From assembly GCA_012728435.1 (NCBI GenBank), contig JAAYFC010000068.1:1-64000 (forward strand): a DNA stretch of 64,000 nucleotides, in the 5' to 3' direction. The notes beneath the pieces were generated by a model. That model did not search any database. It was not told where the DNA came from and saw only the letters and a list, made by a program, of their open reading frames with translations. Below are positions 29,598-38,096 of this stretch, piece after piece. The DNA is from Clostridiales bacterium (GTDB taxonomy: Bacteria > Bacillota > Clostridia > Christensenellales > Aristaeellaceae). The translations under genes and the position numbers were made by a program. Each line of letters begins with the position of its first letter. Position 1 is the first letter of the stretch.

Positions 29598-29623
29598 TCA
29601 ATACATCAAATGAGGAGGGTTCC

Positions 29624-30790
29624 ATGTCAAACTCAAACAAGAAAGTTTTCTTAATTGTCCTGGTGGTTGTCCTTGTGGTTGCTGCAGCTGTGGGCATCTT
29701 TTTCCTGACTAAGGATAAAACAAGCGAAACACCTGCGGTGGTTACACCAGAAAAGCAATCATCCTTTTCAGCCGTCCCCGTTAGCGAAATCAAGGTTGGC
29801 ATGGTACTGATTGGCTCACAGGATGACGGCTTTTCCGGCGCGCATTACAATGGCTTGGAAGGCATGAAGGAAAAACTGGGCTTGAAGGACGAGCAGGTGC
29901 TCTACAAATTTAACGTGCCGGAAAACGCCGAGTGTGATGCAGCCCTGCGTGAATTAGTGGAAGCGGGCTGCCAGATTATTTTCGGCAACTCCTGGGGCTT
30001 TATGAACTTCATGGAGGAGCTGGCGGAGGAACATCCGGAAGTTATTTTCTCTCATTGCTCCGGCTACAAAAACAACGGTGTCAACTTCAACAACTATTTT
30101 GGCCGCATTTACCAAGCCCGCTATCTGGCCGGTATTGCCGCCGGGCTTAAGACCCAGACCAACAAGATAGGCTATGTGGCTGCCTGGGCAGACAACGCTG
30201 AAGTCAACGGCGGCATCAACGCCTTTGCCCTGGGTGTGCAGTCTGTCAACCCGGACGCCGTGGTGTATGTGAAATACATCTCCTCCTGGTTTGACCCCAC
30301 CCTGGAGAAGCAGACTGCTGTAGCCCTGCTGGCCCTGGACTGTGATGTCATTGCCCAGCACGTGGATACTGCTATGCCCCAAGTCGCGGCGGAGGAAGCC
30401 GGCAAGTTTGGCGTGGGCTATAACACCGACATGACCCCCGCAGCCCCGGAAGCCCACCTGACCGCCCCCATCTGGCACTGGAGCAGCGTGTACATCGCGC
30501 AGGTGGAGGACGTGATCAATGGCACCTGGGTGCCCAACAACTACTTCCTGGGGCTTAAAGAAGGCATGGTGGATCTGTCTCCCCTGAGCAAAAATGTGGC
30601 AGAAGGCACTGCGGAGAAGATTGAGGAAGCCCGCAAGCGCATCCTGTCGGGTGAGTGGGATGTCTTCACCGGCCCCATCTATAGCAACGAAGGCAAATTG
30701 GTTGTGGAAGATGGCAAGGCCTTGGAGGACGCTGACATCACCGGCGGGCTGATGACCAAGCTGCTCATCAAGGGCGTCGAAGTAAAATAA
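29624..30790 (+). CDS. BMP family solute-binding protein (nucleoside importer)
   Basis: 388 aa periplasmic-binding-fold protein of the BmpA/PnrA/NupN family, which binds purine nucleosides. The BMP core (about 55-330) shows SQDDGFSGAHYNGL, the EAGCQIIFGNSWGF motif and the FGRIYQARYLAGI segment. Instead of the usual lipobox Cys there is a long uncleaved hydrophobic N-terminus (about 7-30), so it is probably tethered by a helix. The ABC genes follow after a terminator. Likely feeds Xpt and the kinase. Confidence 0.85.
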   Translation: MSNSNKKVFLIVLVVVLVVAAAVGIFFLTKDKTSETPAVVTPEKQSSFSAVPVSEIKVGMVLIGSQDDGFSGAHYNGLEGMKEKLGLKDEQVLYKFNVPENAECDAALRELVEAGCQIIFGNSWGFMNFMEELAEEHPEVIFSHCSGYKNNGVNFNNYFGRIYQARYLAGIAAGLKTQTNKIGYVAAWADNAEVNGGINAFALGVQSVNPDAVVYVKYISSWFDPTLEKQTAVALLALDCDVIAQHVDTAMPQVAAEEAGKFGVGYNTDMTPAAPEAHLTAPIWHWSSVYIAQVEDVINGTWVPNNYFLGLKEGMVDLSPLSKNVAEGTAEKIEEARKRILSGEWDVFTGPIYSNEGKLVVEDGKALEDADITGGLMTKLLIKGVEVK

Positions 30791-30804
30791 CCTTCCCTGA
30801 TATC

Positions 30805-30845
30805 AAGGCGGGGCTGATGTCGACAGAAACAGCCCCGCCTTCTCT
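30805..30845 (+). terminator. terminator between the solute-binding gene and ABC genes
   Basis: Perfect 12-bp stem AAGGCGGGGCTG (30805-30816) with its complement (30830-30841), 13-nt loop, T-rich tail. It should let the binding protein be made in excess over the rest of the transporter. Confidence 0.85.
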
Positions 30846-30903
30846 TTATTTCAAAGTCCAAATATGCTATAAACAAGAGGATTAAATCTGACAAGGAGCC
30901 CGC

Positions 30904-32409
30904 ATGCCAGAGACACCCGCAATAGAGCTGATTCGCCTGACCAAGTGCTTTGGCAAGGTCACAGCTTGCGACTGCATTGACATGGATGTCCGTCATGGTG
31001 AGATCCTGGCGCTGCTGGGGGAGAACGGCTCGGGCAAAACCACGCTGACCAATATGCTCTCCGGCATCTACCAGCCTGATGCGGGGCAAATTTTGCTGGA
31101 AGGTAAGCCTGTCACCATCCGCTCACCCCGGGACGCCATCCGCATGGGCATCGGTATGATCCACCAGCATTTTAAGCTGGTGGATGTGCTCAGCGCGCGT
31201 GAGAACATCCTGCTGGGTCAGGCGGGGCTGATTAAGACTGCACCAGAAGAGGCGGCTGACACTTTTGGGTTTAAAGTAGACCTTGATAAAAAAATCTATG
31301 ACATGTCCGTCAGCGAAAAACAGGCAGTGGAAATCCTGAAGGTTTTGTGCCGGGGCGCAGATAAACTGATTTTGGACGAACCAACCGCCGTCCTCACCCC
31401 CCAGGAAATACGCGCCCTTTTTGATGCCCTGGAACGCATGCGCAAGGAATGCAAGGCTGTCATCATCATCACCCACAAGTTGGAAGAGGTGATGGCGGTG
31501 TCTGACCGTGTGTGTGTGCTGCGCAAGGGTGTAAATGTGGGTACGGTGAACACCCATGAAACAAACCGCTTTTTACTGACTGAAATGATGGTTGGCAAGC
31601 CCATCAGCCTGGATGTGGAGCATGTGGACATGCCCCCGGGCAGGACGCTGCTGCGCGTAAAAAATCTGTCCGCCACAGACGAAGGCGGGCGGCATTTGAT
31701 ACAGGACGTCAGCTTTGATTTAAAAGCAGGCGAAATTCTTGGCGTTGCCGGAGTCGCTGGATCTGGGCAAAAAGCCTTATGTGAGCTGATTGCCGGGATT
31801 GAAAAGGCGGATACCGGCACAATACATATGGGGGAAACGCGCATTGACGGCATGAGCCCGGGTGATATTACCAAGCAAGGCATCTCCATGGCCTTTATAC
31901 CGGAGGACCGCCTGGGCATGGGGCTGGTGGGCGGGATGGATATGCCTGACAACCTGCTGATAAAAACATATAACGATCAGAAAGGATTCTTTCTAAGCCG
32001 CAAAGCCGCCAGAATAGAAGCGGCGGAGATGGTGGAGCGGCTGCGGATTGTAACCCCCGGGTTGCATGTAAACATTCAGAAATTATCCGGCGGCAATGTG
32101 CAGAAGATTTTGCTGGGACGTGAAATCAACCTCAACCCGCGGGTATTGATAACAGCCTACCCGGTGCGGGGTCTTGATATCGGCGCTTCCATGACCATCT
32201 ACGACATGCTCAACGAACAAAAGCGCAAAGGCGTGGGCATATTGTTTGTGGGGGAGGATTTGGACGTGATGCTGGGCTTGTGTGACCGCATCATGGTCCT
32301 GTGCGCAGGTCGTGTCACCGCGATTGTGGAAAGTCAGTTTGCCACCAAGGCGCTGCTGGGCATGAAAATGGCTGGCCTGGTGACGGACAAGGAGGACGAG
32401 TATGCCTAA
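30904..32409 (+). CDS. nucleoside ABC importer, tandem ATPase
   Basis: 501 aa with two ABC domains. Domain 1 is intact: Walker A GENGSGKTT (about 39-47), Walker B LILDEPTAVL (about 155-164), signature MSVSEKQ. Domain 2 is degenerate at Walker A (GVAGSGQKA) and Walker B (VLITAYPVRGLD) but keeps LSGGN. One active and one altered site is usual in the ribose/nucleoside group. AAGGAG lies before the ATG. A TATAAA at 30868-30873 may serve as a weak internal promoter. It overlaps the first permease gene by 8 bp. Confidence 0.9.
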   Translation: MPETPAIELIRLTKCFGKVTACDCIDMDVRHGEILALLGENGSGKTTLTNMLSGIYQPDAGQILLEGKPVTIRSPRDAIRMGIGMIHQHFKLVDVLSARENILLGQAGLIKTAPEEAADTFGFKVDLDKKIYDMSVSEKQAVEILKVLCRGADKLILDEPTAVLTPQEIRALFDALERMRKECKAVIIITHKLEEVMAVSDRVCVLRKGVNVGTVNTHETNRFLLTEMMVGKPISLDVEHVDMPPGRTLLRVKNLSATDEGGRHLIQDVSFDLKAGEILGVAGVAGSGQKALCELIAGIEKADTGTIHMGETRIDGMSPGDITKQGISMAFIPEDRLGMGLVGGMDMPDNLLIKTYNDQKGFFLSRKAARIEAAEMVERLRIVTPGLHVNIQKLSGGNVQKILLGREINLNPRVLITAYPVRGLDIGASMTIYDMLNEQKRKGVGILFVGEDLDVMLGLCDRIMVLCAGRVTAIVESQFATKALLGMKMAGLVTDKEDEYA

Positions 32410-33490
32410 ACCCTGGGTAATGCCGCATATCGTCCAGCGGGGCGATGTGAAGCCCGTGATTGCCTGGAGCTACCGCGCGCTGGCAGTTGTATTCGCGCTG
32501 GCCATGGGCGGCGTTTTTCTGGCGCTGCTTGGCTACAACCCCATCCTGGTATACAGCACCATGCTGCGCGGCGCGCTGGGTACGCCCGGCATGCAGAAGG
32601 AAACCTTAAAGCTGACCATCCCCTTAGCGCTCACCAGCCTGGGTGTTTTGTTGGCCTTTAAGATGAAGTTCTGGAACATCGGCGCGGAAGGCCAGATTGC
32701 AGCCGGGGCCATCGCTGCCAGCTATTTCGCTTATTTCCAGGCACATCTCCCCCCTGCTGTGCTGCTCCCCTTGATGGCGCTTGCCGCCATCTTCTTTGGG
32801 GGCTTGTGGGGCTTAATCCCAGCTTGGTTCAAGACCAGGTTTGGCACCAATGAGACCTTGTTCACCTTGATGCTCAACTACATTATGTTCTACTTCATCA
32901 CCTACCTGCGTGAAGGCCCCTGGCGCGATCCTGCTGGTGGCTTCGCGGCGATGCCGCGCTTTCCCAAACAGGCGCGGCTGCCGGAGGTGCCCTTCCCCTT
33001 TGTTGGCAACCTGCATATCGGCTGGATTGTGCTGATTCTTATGGTGGTGCTGGTGTTTATTTACCTGCGTTTTACCAAGCATGGCTATGAGTTGACTGTC
33101 GTGGGTGAGAACGTACGCACCGCGCGCTACGCAGGCATGCCGGTGAAGAAAATCATCCTTCGCACGATGTTCCTCTCTGCTGGTTTGTGTGGTTTGGCCG
33201 GCATGCTTCAGGTAGCGGGACCAGACCGTCAGCTGACGGATGCTGTAGCAGGCGGACGCGGCTTCACGGCCGTGAGTGTCGTCTGGCTGGCGCGGCTATC
33301 TCCTGCTGGCTGTTTGGGTGTTTCCTTCCTGTTTGCCGCGATGCAAAAGGGCTGCAGCATGATGCAAACGGAATACCGCATCCCTGCCTCGATGTCTGAC
33401 ATCCTGCAGGGCATCATCCTCTTTAGCGTATTGGGCGCGGAGTTCTTTTTGCAATATCGCCTCACTTCCCGCAAGGAGGTGGTGGTATGA
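32402..33490 (+). CDS. nucleoside ABC importer, permease 1
   Basis: 362 aa with about ten transmembrane segments. It has the BPD_transp_2 hallmark GENVRTARYAGMPVKKIILR (about 235-254) just before the last helices and the PAGCLGVSFLFAAMQKG segment. Forms the membrane heterodimer with the next gene, to which it is joined by an ATGA overlap. Confidence 0.9.
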   Translation: MPKPWVMPHIVQRGDVKPVIAWSYRALAVVFALAMGGVFLALLGYNPILVYSTMLRGALGTPGMQKETLKLTIPLALTSLGVLLAFKMKFWNIGAEGQIAAGAIAASYFAYFQAHLPPAVLLPLMALAAIFFGGLWGLIPAWFKTRFGTNETLFTLMLNYIMFYFITYLREGPWRDPAGGFAAMPRFPKQARLPEVPFPFVGNLHIGWIVLILMVVLVFIYLRFTKHGYELTVVGENVRTARYAGMPVKKIILRTMFLSAGLCGLAGMLQVAGPDRQLTDAVAGGRGFTAVSVVWLARLSPAGCLGVSFLFAAMQKGCSMMQTEYRIPASMSDILQGIILFSVLGAEFFLQYRLTSRKEVVV

Positions 33491-34455
33491 GCAGTTTTGT
33501 TGAACAAGTGGTTGCTTTTTTATATGCCGCCATCTTAGCCAGCGTCCCCTTGCTGTACGGCACCCTGGGCGAAATCCTCACACAAAAGGCGGGCAACCTG
33601 AACCTGGGCGTGGAAGGCATGATGTATCTGGGCGCCATCGCAGGTTTCTTAGCTGGCTTTTATACGGATTCCCTTGTACTCACCATCCTGTTTGGGATGT
33701 TGGCAGGTGCCTTTGGCGCGGGCATGTATGCTTTTTTGACTGTCAGCCTAAAGGCCAACCAAAACGTGACCGGCCTCACCCTGACCATCTTTGGTACTGG
33801 GGTTGCGAATTTTCTGGGCGAGAAAACCAAGCTGGGTGTGCCGGTGGATACCATGTTCATGTCCGCGCGGCTCAAGTCCCTCATGTCTCCTTTGGACTTA
33901 GGCTGGCTGAGCGACTTGCCCATAATCGGCACCCTGCTTTTTGAGCATAGCATTTTGACTTATCTGGCCGTGCTGGTTGGCATTGCGATGTCCATGTATT
34001 TAAAGCGCAGCCGCATGGGCATGAACCTGCGCGCTGTGGGTGAAAACCCCGCGGCCGCGGACGCCATGGGCATTCCAGTCAACGCGTATAAATATGGACA
34101 CATCTTAGTTGGCGGCGCCTTATGCGGCCTGGGTGGTGTATATGTGAGCATGGTGACTGCCCTTGGCAACTGGCAGCCAAACATCATCTCTGGCCAGGGA
34201 TGGATTGCCATTGCGCTGGTCATCTTCGCGTCCTGGAAGCCGATGCGCGCCATCATGGGCAGTTTGGTCTTCGGCGCGCTGTCCGTTTTACGCCTGTATG
34301 TGTCCAGGGACGTCGCAGACATCCCCGGCGCCCTCTTCTCTATGCTGCCCTTTGTGGTCACCTGCATGGTGCTGGTGCTGTCCTCCATCCGCATGAAACG
34401 GGAAAACCAGCAGCCTGCTTCCTGTGGCATCAACTACTTCCGTGAGGAACGATGA
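33487..34455 (+). CDS. nucleoside ABC importer, permease 2
   Basis: 322 aa, about eight to nine membrane helices. Family signature GENPAAADAMGIPVNAYKYGHILVGGALCGLGGVYVSM (about 186-224) and the conserved N-terminal SVPLLYGTLGEILTQKAGNLNLGVEGMMYLGA. It partners permease 1. Coupled to the kinase gene by ATGA. Confidence 0.9.
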   Translation: MSSFVEQVVAFLYAAILASVPLLYGTLGEILTQKAGNLNLGVEGMMYLGAIAGFLAGFYTDSLVLTILFGMLAGAFGAGMYAFLTVSLKANQNVTGLTLTIFGTGVANFLGEKTKLGVPVDTMFMSARLKSLMSPLDLGWLSDLPIIGTLLFEHSILTYLAVLVGIAMSMYLKRSRMGMNLRAVGENPAAADAMGIPVNAYKYGHILVGGALCGLGGVYVSMVTALGNWQPNIISGQGWIAIALVIFASWKPMRAIMGSLVFGALSVLRLYVSRDVADIPGALFSMLPFVVTCMVLVLSSIRMKRENQQPASCGINYFREER

Positions 34456-35021
34456 TGGGCAGCTTCCAGGAACTGTGCAGACAAATCACAAAGCAAATGC
34501 AGGCAAAAACACCGCTTATCATCGCCATTGACGGCCCGTGCGGTGGCGGCAAGACCACGCTGGCGACCAGATTGCACCAGGAGTTCCCGGACAGTGTAAT
34601 GATCCATGCGGACGATTTCTTTTTGCAGCCGCATCAGCGCACACCTGAGCGTTTGGCCGAGCCCGGCGGCAATATGGACCGGGAGCGCTTGGAGCAGGAC
34701 GTGCTCCAGCAACTGCAGTCACGGCGCGCTTTTCTCTATCATCGATTTGACTGTCAAAAAAACAAAATGATGTCTTTACAGTTTGAACCGGCAAGCCTGG
34801 TCATTGTTGAGGGCTCCTATAGCCTGCACCCCGCCATCAGCCGTTATTATGACCTTAAGGTGTTTTTGGACACTGATGCAGGCACCCAGCTGCAGAGGTT
34901 GGCAAAACGCGTCCCAGCAGCCATGCTGCCCCGTTTCCTCAAGGAATGGATCCCCAAGGAAATGGCCTATTTCCAACATTTTAACATCAAAGAAAACAGC
35001 GACATTGTGCTGTCGCTGTAA
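34452..35021 (+). CDS. uridine kinase-like P-loop NTP-binding protein
   Basis: 189 aa. Walker A is AIDGPCGGGKTTLA (about 26-39). DDFFLQPHQRTPERLAEPGGNMDRERL (about 54-80) matches the D-D-F-[FY] acceptor region of uridine kinase/phosphoribulokinase proteins, and VIVEGSYSLHPA (about 117-128) fits the Walker B region. It could phosphorylate imported nucleosides, but substrate specificity is not readable. It follows the importer directly (ATGA). The last 24 bases form a perfect 9-bp hairpin spanning the stop. Confidence 0.75.
   Translation: MMGSFQELCRQITKQMQAKTPLIIAIDGPCGGGKTTLATRLHQEFPDSVMIHADDFFLQPHQRTPERLAEPGGNMDRERLEQDVLQQLQSRRAFLYHRFDCQKNKMMSLQFEPASLVIVEGSYSLHPAISRYYDLKVFLDTDAGTQLQRLAKRVPAAMLPRFLKEWIPKEMAYFQHFNIKENSDIVLSL
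34996..35019. repeat. perfect 9-bp inverted repeat at the kinase stop codon
   Basis: ACAGCGACA (34996-35004), 6-nt loop, TGTCGCTGT (35011-35019). The repeat encodes the last residues and overlaps the TAA. No immediate T tract, though a TTTTT follows about 15 bases later; it probably stabilises or ends the transcript. Confidence 0.55.
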
Positions 35022-35051
35022 TGAATAGAGCCTGTTTTTAGTTCCTGTCGC

Positions 35052-36146
35052 TTAGTTGGTTGTCGGTATAGCAGCGGCATCCAGCAAGGCCTTGATTGCC
35101 AGCAATGACTGCTGCTCCATCCAAGGTGCTTCGTGCCCTCCCTCCAGCAATACAAACTCTGCATTAGGAAAATGAGTTGACAGCCGCTCTGCCTGCTCAT
35201 AGGGAATCAGGGTATCTTTCTTGCCCCCCAACACCAACACACGCGCATTGGCAGATGCTGTCTTTGCGTACAGGTCACTGGGGTATTTGTTGCGCGTCAA
35301 CCACCCGGCAATAGTGGTGAGCATGTTGTCTGCTTTCAATTCATCCTTGACAAAATTCTGCAGCAATTCTGTACCATTGTAAAATGGGGTCATCAGCACC
35401 AAGCCTGCAATTTGATTTTTGGATGCCAACATGCTGGCAGAGCCGGAGCCCAAACTCCATCCGATCAGGACGATTTTGCTGCCATCCACTTCCTTGCGGC
35501 TTAAGGCATAATCATAAGAAAGCTGCGCCATTTGGTAGATGCTTTCCTCGGTTGGCTCTCCCCCGCTTTTCCCGTAACCGGGATAATCCACCATCATGAC
35601 ATGATAGCCAGCCAGGAAATCCTCGGCTTGGTTTTGCTTCAGCGACATCATCCGACCAGCAGCTAGCTCCCCATTGCCGCCAAAGTAGAGGATCAAACCA
35701 GCCTTTTCCGGTGTTGTTTTCCACAGATAGCCGTTGAGGGTGAGCTTGTCATCCTGGTTGATTTGAAACTCTTCGATGTCTGTTTGCTCCGCCAAATATG
35801 CTTCTGCCCCCATGTCCCGCCGGCCTGGCATGTAGATCATGTGGTTTTGGGCAATGTAAAACCCGCCGATGCCCCATAGCAAGGTCACCACCAGCACCAT
35901 GATAACCAGACGCGACAGCCACTTAAACAGCCGATATGGCTTGTTGGCAGGAAACACCAAAAACAAAGCGATTAATAAGGTGCTTATCCCAGTCAGATAA
36001 AAAAAGGGCACCCTGAGGGCAGATTGCTTGATGTATTGCTGATAAAACTGCTGCACCAGCATCAGGATACCGCCACTTACAATCAGCCCCCCAAAGAGGG
36101 TAAACACAAAGCGCAGAAATGTGGGGCGTTTTTTTGTAAAACTCAT
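35052..36146 (-). CDS. alpha/beta hydrolase with N-terminal membrane segments
   Basis: 364 aa. Three hydrophobic segments in the first 95 residues (about 12-32, 45-62, 75-95), then an alpha/beta hydrolase domain with an HHVMMVDYPGYGKSGG-like region, nucleophile in GWSLGSGSA (about 222-230), Asp in LVLGGKKDTLIP and His in LEGGHEAPW (about 335). The YdeN/BAAT-like group. Active site side is inferred to be outside the membrane; function unknown. GAGGT precedes the ATG. Confidence 0.8.
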   Translation of the reverse strand: MSFTKKRPTFLRFVFTLFGGLIVSGGILMLVQQFYQQYIKQSALRVPFFYLTGISTLLIALFLVFPANKPYRLFKWLSRLVIMVLVVTLLWGIGGFYIAQNHMIYMPGRRDMGAEAYLAEQTDIEEFQINQDDKLTLNGYLWKTTPEKAGLILYFGGNGELAAGRMMSLKQNQAEDFLAGYHVMMVDYPGYGKSGGEPTEESIYQMAQLSYDYALSRKEVDGSKIVLIGWSLGSGSASMLASKNQIAGLVLMTPFYNGTELLQNFVKDELKADNMLTTIAGWLTRNKYPSDLYAKTASANARVLVLGGKKDTLIPYEQAERLSTHFPNAEFVLLEGGHEAPWMEQQSLLAIKALLDAAAIPTTN

Positions 36147-36210
36147 CTTGATACCTCGTTTCTCATGGAATCAATCCCATTATACACAAACAAGAGCACA
36201 TCCAAAGAAA

Positions 36211-36245
36211 AACCGAAAGGGCGTTGAACTCCACCCTTTTCGGTT
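36211..36245 (-). terminator. terminator of the GGGtGRT/Fe-S scaffold unit
   Basis: Arms at 36211-36221 and 36234-36245 (one bulge), loop about 12 nt, with a TTTTT tail on the minus strand, 22 bp after the GGGtGRT stop codon. Confidence 0.75.
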
Positions 36246-36266
36246 CTTTAATCGGTTTGATGCAGA

Positions 36267-37265
36267 TTACTTGGAGGCTTCCTCAATTGCGACCGCGACA
36301 GCCACCGTCGCGCCCACCATGGGGTTGTTGCCCATGCCGATGAGCCCCATCATCTCGACGTGCGCGGGCACAGAAGAAGAGCCAGCGAACTGCGCGTCGG
36401 AATGCATACGGCCCATGGTATCGGTCATCCCATAGGAAGCGGGGCCTGCAGCCATGTTGTCCGGGTGCAGAGTACGGCCGGTGCCGCCGCCGGAGGCAAC
36501 AGAGAAATAGCGTTTCCCGTGCTCATTCGCCCACTTTTTGTAGGTGCCAGCCACCGGATGTTGGAAACGGGTGGGGTTGGTGGAATTGCCGGTGATGGAC
36601 ACGTCCACCTTCTCGTGACGCATGATAGCGACGCCTTCGCTCACATCATTAGAACCATAGCAGCGCACCTTGGCCTTCTCACCGCTGGAGAACGCGCGCT
36701 CGCTGACCACAGCCAGCTTACCCGTTGAGTAGTCATACTTGGTTTCAACATAGGTGAAGCCGTTGATGCGGCTGATGATATAGGCCGCGTCCTTGCCAAG
36801 GCCATTCAAAATGACACGCAGCGGCTTCTTGCGCACCTTGTTGGCAGTGCGGGCGATGCCAATCGCGCCTTCAGCGGCGGCAAATGACTCGTGCCCGGCA
36901 AGGAAGGCAAAGCACTCGGTCTCTTCCCGCAGCAGCATCGCGCCAAGGTTGCCGTGGCCAAGTCCAACCTCGCGCTGATCGGCGACAGACCCTGGGATAC
37001 AGAAGGCCTGCAGGCCATCGCCAATCGCTTCCGCTGCCGCGGCTGCGGTCGTAAGCCCGCGCTTCACCGCCAGCCCCGCGCCCAAGGTGTAAGCCCAGAC
37101 AGCGTTCTCAAAGGCGATGGGCTGAATCCCATGCACGATTTCACGCACCTTGATGCCCTTTTTTAGCAGCATCTCATTGACTTCTTCCAAAGAGGAAAAC
37201 CCGTTCTCCTTTAGCACCTGACTAATCTGGTGTTCACGGCGCTCATATCCTTCAAACTGTGGCAT
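36267..37265 (-). CDS. GGGtGRT protein
   Basis: 332 aa cytosolic protein of the uncharacterised GGGtGRT family; the name-giving SVASGGGTGRTLHPDN sits at about 255-270. It is Gly/Ala-rich with a GHGNLGAM segment (104-111), conserved Cys118 and Cys202, NGLGKDAAYI (154-163) and SITGNSTNPTRFQHP (223-237). These conserved Gly/Asn/His runs look like a ligand-binding surface. It is not an ABC or kinase fold that I can recognise. AAGGAGG ribosome site before ATG at 37265. Always seen here next to a NifU-like scaffold; role unknown. Confidence is for family, not for function. Confidence 0.82.
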   Translation of the reverse strand: MPQFEGYERREHQISQVLKENGFSSLEEVNEMLLKKGIKVREIVHGIQPIAFENAVWAYTLGAGLAVKRGLTTAAAAAEAIGDGLQAFCIPGSVADQREVGLGHGNLGAMLLREETECFAFLAGHESFAAAEGAIGIARTANKVRKKPLRVILNGLGKDAAYIISRINGFTYVETKYDYSTGKLAVVSERAFSSGEKAKVRCYGSNDVSEGVAIMRHEKVDVSITGNSTNPTRFQHPVAGTYKKWANEHGKRYFSVASGGGTGRTLHPDNMAAGPASYGMTDTMGRMHSDAQFAGSSSVPAHVEMMGLIGMGNNPMVGATVAVAVAIEEASK

Positions 37266-37278
37266 ATGTCTTTCCTCC

Positions 37279-37971
37279 TTATTGATGGCGTGGGTCGATG
37301 TAGGAGACGGCATCATCAAAGCGGCCGTAGGTGCCGACGTTCTTCTCATAGGCTTCCTTGGGATCAACGCCTTTTTTGATGGCTTCCATCATCTTGCCCA
37401 GGTGACAGAACTGGTAACCGCAGATCTCCTGGTTCTCATCAAGCCCCAGTTTCATTACATATCCTTCAGCCATCTCCAGGTAGCGGGGACCTTTGAGAAG
37501 GGAGCCATACATGGTCGCAATCTGGCTGCGTAGGCCTTTGCCCAAATCCTCCATGCCAGCGCCGACAGGCAAACCGCCCTCAGAGAACGCGCTTTGCGTA
37601 CGGCCATAGGCAATCTGCAAAAACAGCTCGCGCATGGCGGTGTTGATGGCGTCACAAACCAGGTCCGTATTAAGGGCTTCCAGCACGGTTTTCCCGGGCA
37701 GAATCTCACTGGCCATGGCGGCGGAGTGCGTCATGCCGGAGCAGCCGATGCATTCCACCAACGCTTCCTGGATGGTGCCTTCCTTGACATTCAGCGTGAG
37801 CTTGCAGGCGCCCTGTTGCGGCGCGCACCAGCCCACACCGTGGGTTAGCCCGCTGATATCCTTGATTTCACGCGCCTGCACCCAGTTCCCTTCCTGCGGG
37901 ATGGGCGCAGCGCCATGGATGGGTCCGCGCTTGACACAGGACATTTCTTCCAGGTCTTTGGAATACTGCAT
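37279..37971 (-). CDS. iron-sulfur cluster assembly scaffold-like protein (GGGtGRT partner)
   Basis: 230 aa. The N-terminal half resembles NifU/IscU scaffolds: Cys49 and Cys56, then ECIGCSGMTHSAAMAS with Cys74 and Cys77, and Cys106 in the TDLVCDAINT helix. The C-terminal extension (about 120-230, GYQFCHLGKMMEAIKKGVDPKEAY) is not in normal NifU and may carry a second binding surface. No cysteine desulfurase is nearby, so cluster transfer is inferred. ATG at 37971 with AGAGGAGG; 13 bp before the GGGtGRT gene. Confidence 0.78.
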   Translation of the reverse strand: MQYSKDLEEMSCVKRGPIHGAAPIPQEGNWVQAREIKDISGLTHGVGWCAPQQGACKLTLNVKEGTIQEALVECIGCSGMTHSAAMASEILPGKTVLEALNTDLVCDAINTAMRELFLQIAYGRTQSAFSEGGLPVGAGMEDLGKGLRSQIATMYGSLLKGPRYLEMAEGYVMKLGLDENQEICGYQFCHLGKMMEAIKKGVDPKEAYEKNVGTYGRFDDAVSYIDPRHQ

Positions 37972-38096
37972 ATTAATCCTCCTCTTTTCGGTACAATTTG
38001 GCATACGTACACAGTCTATCATATGCTGAGCAAGATTTCACCCGCTTGGGACATTTTTGCTCCAGGAAAGATTTTGTTTGATTCCTTTTCCCTCTT

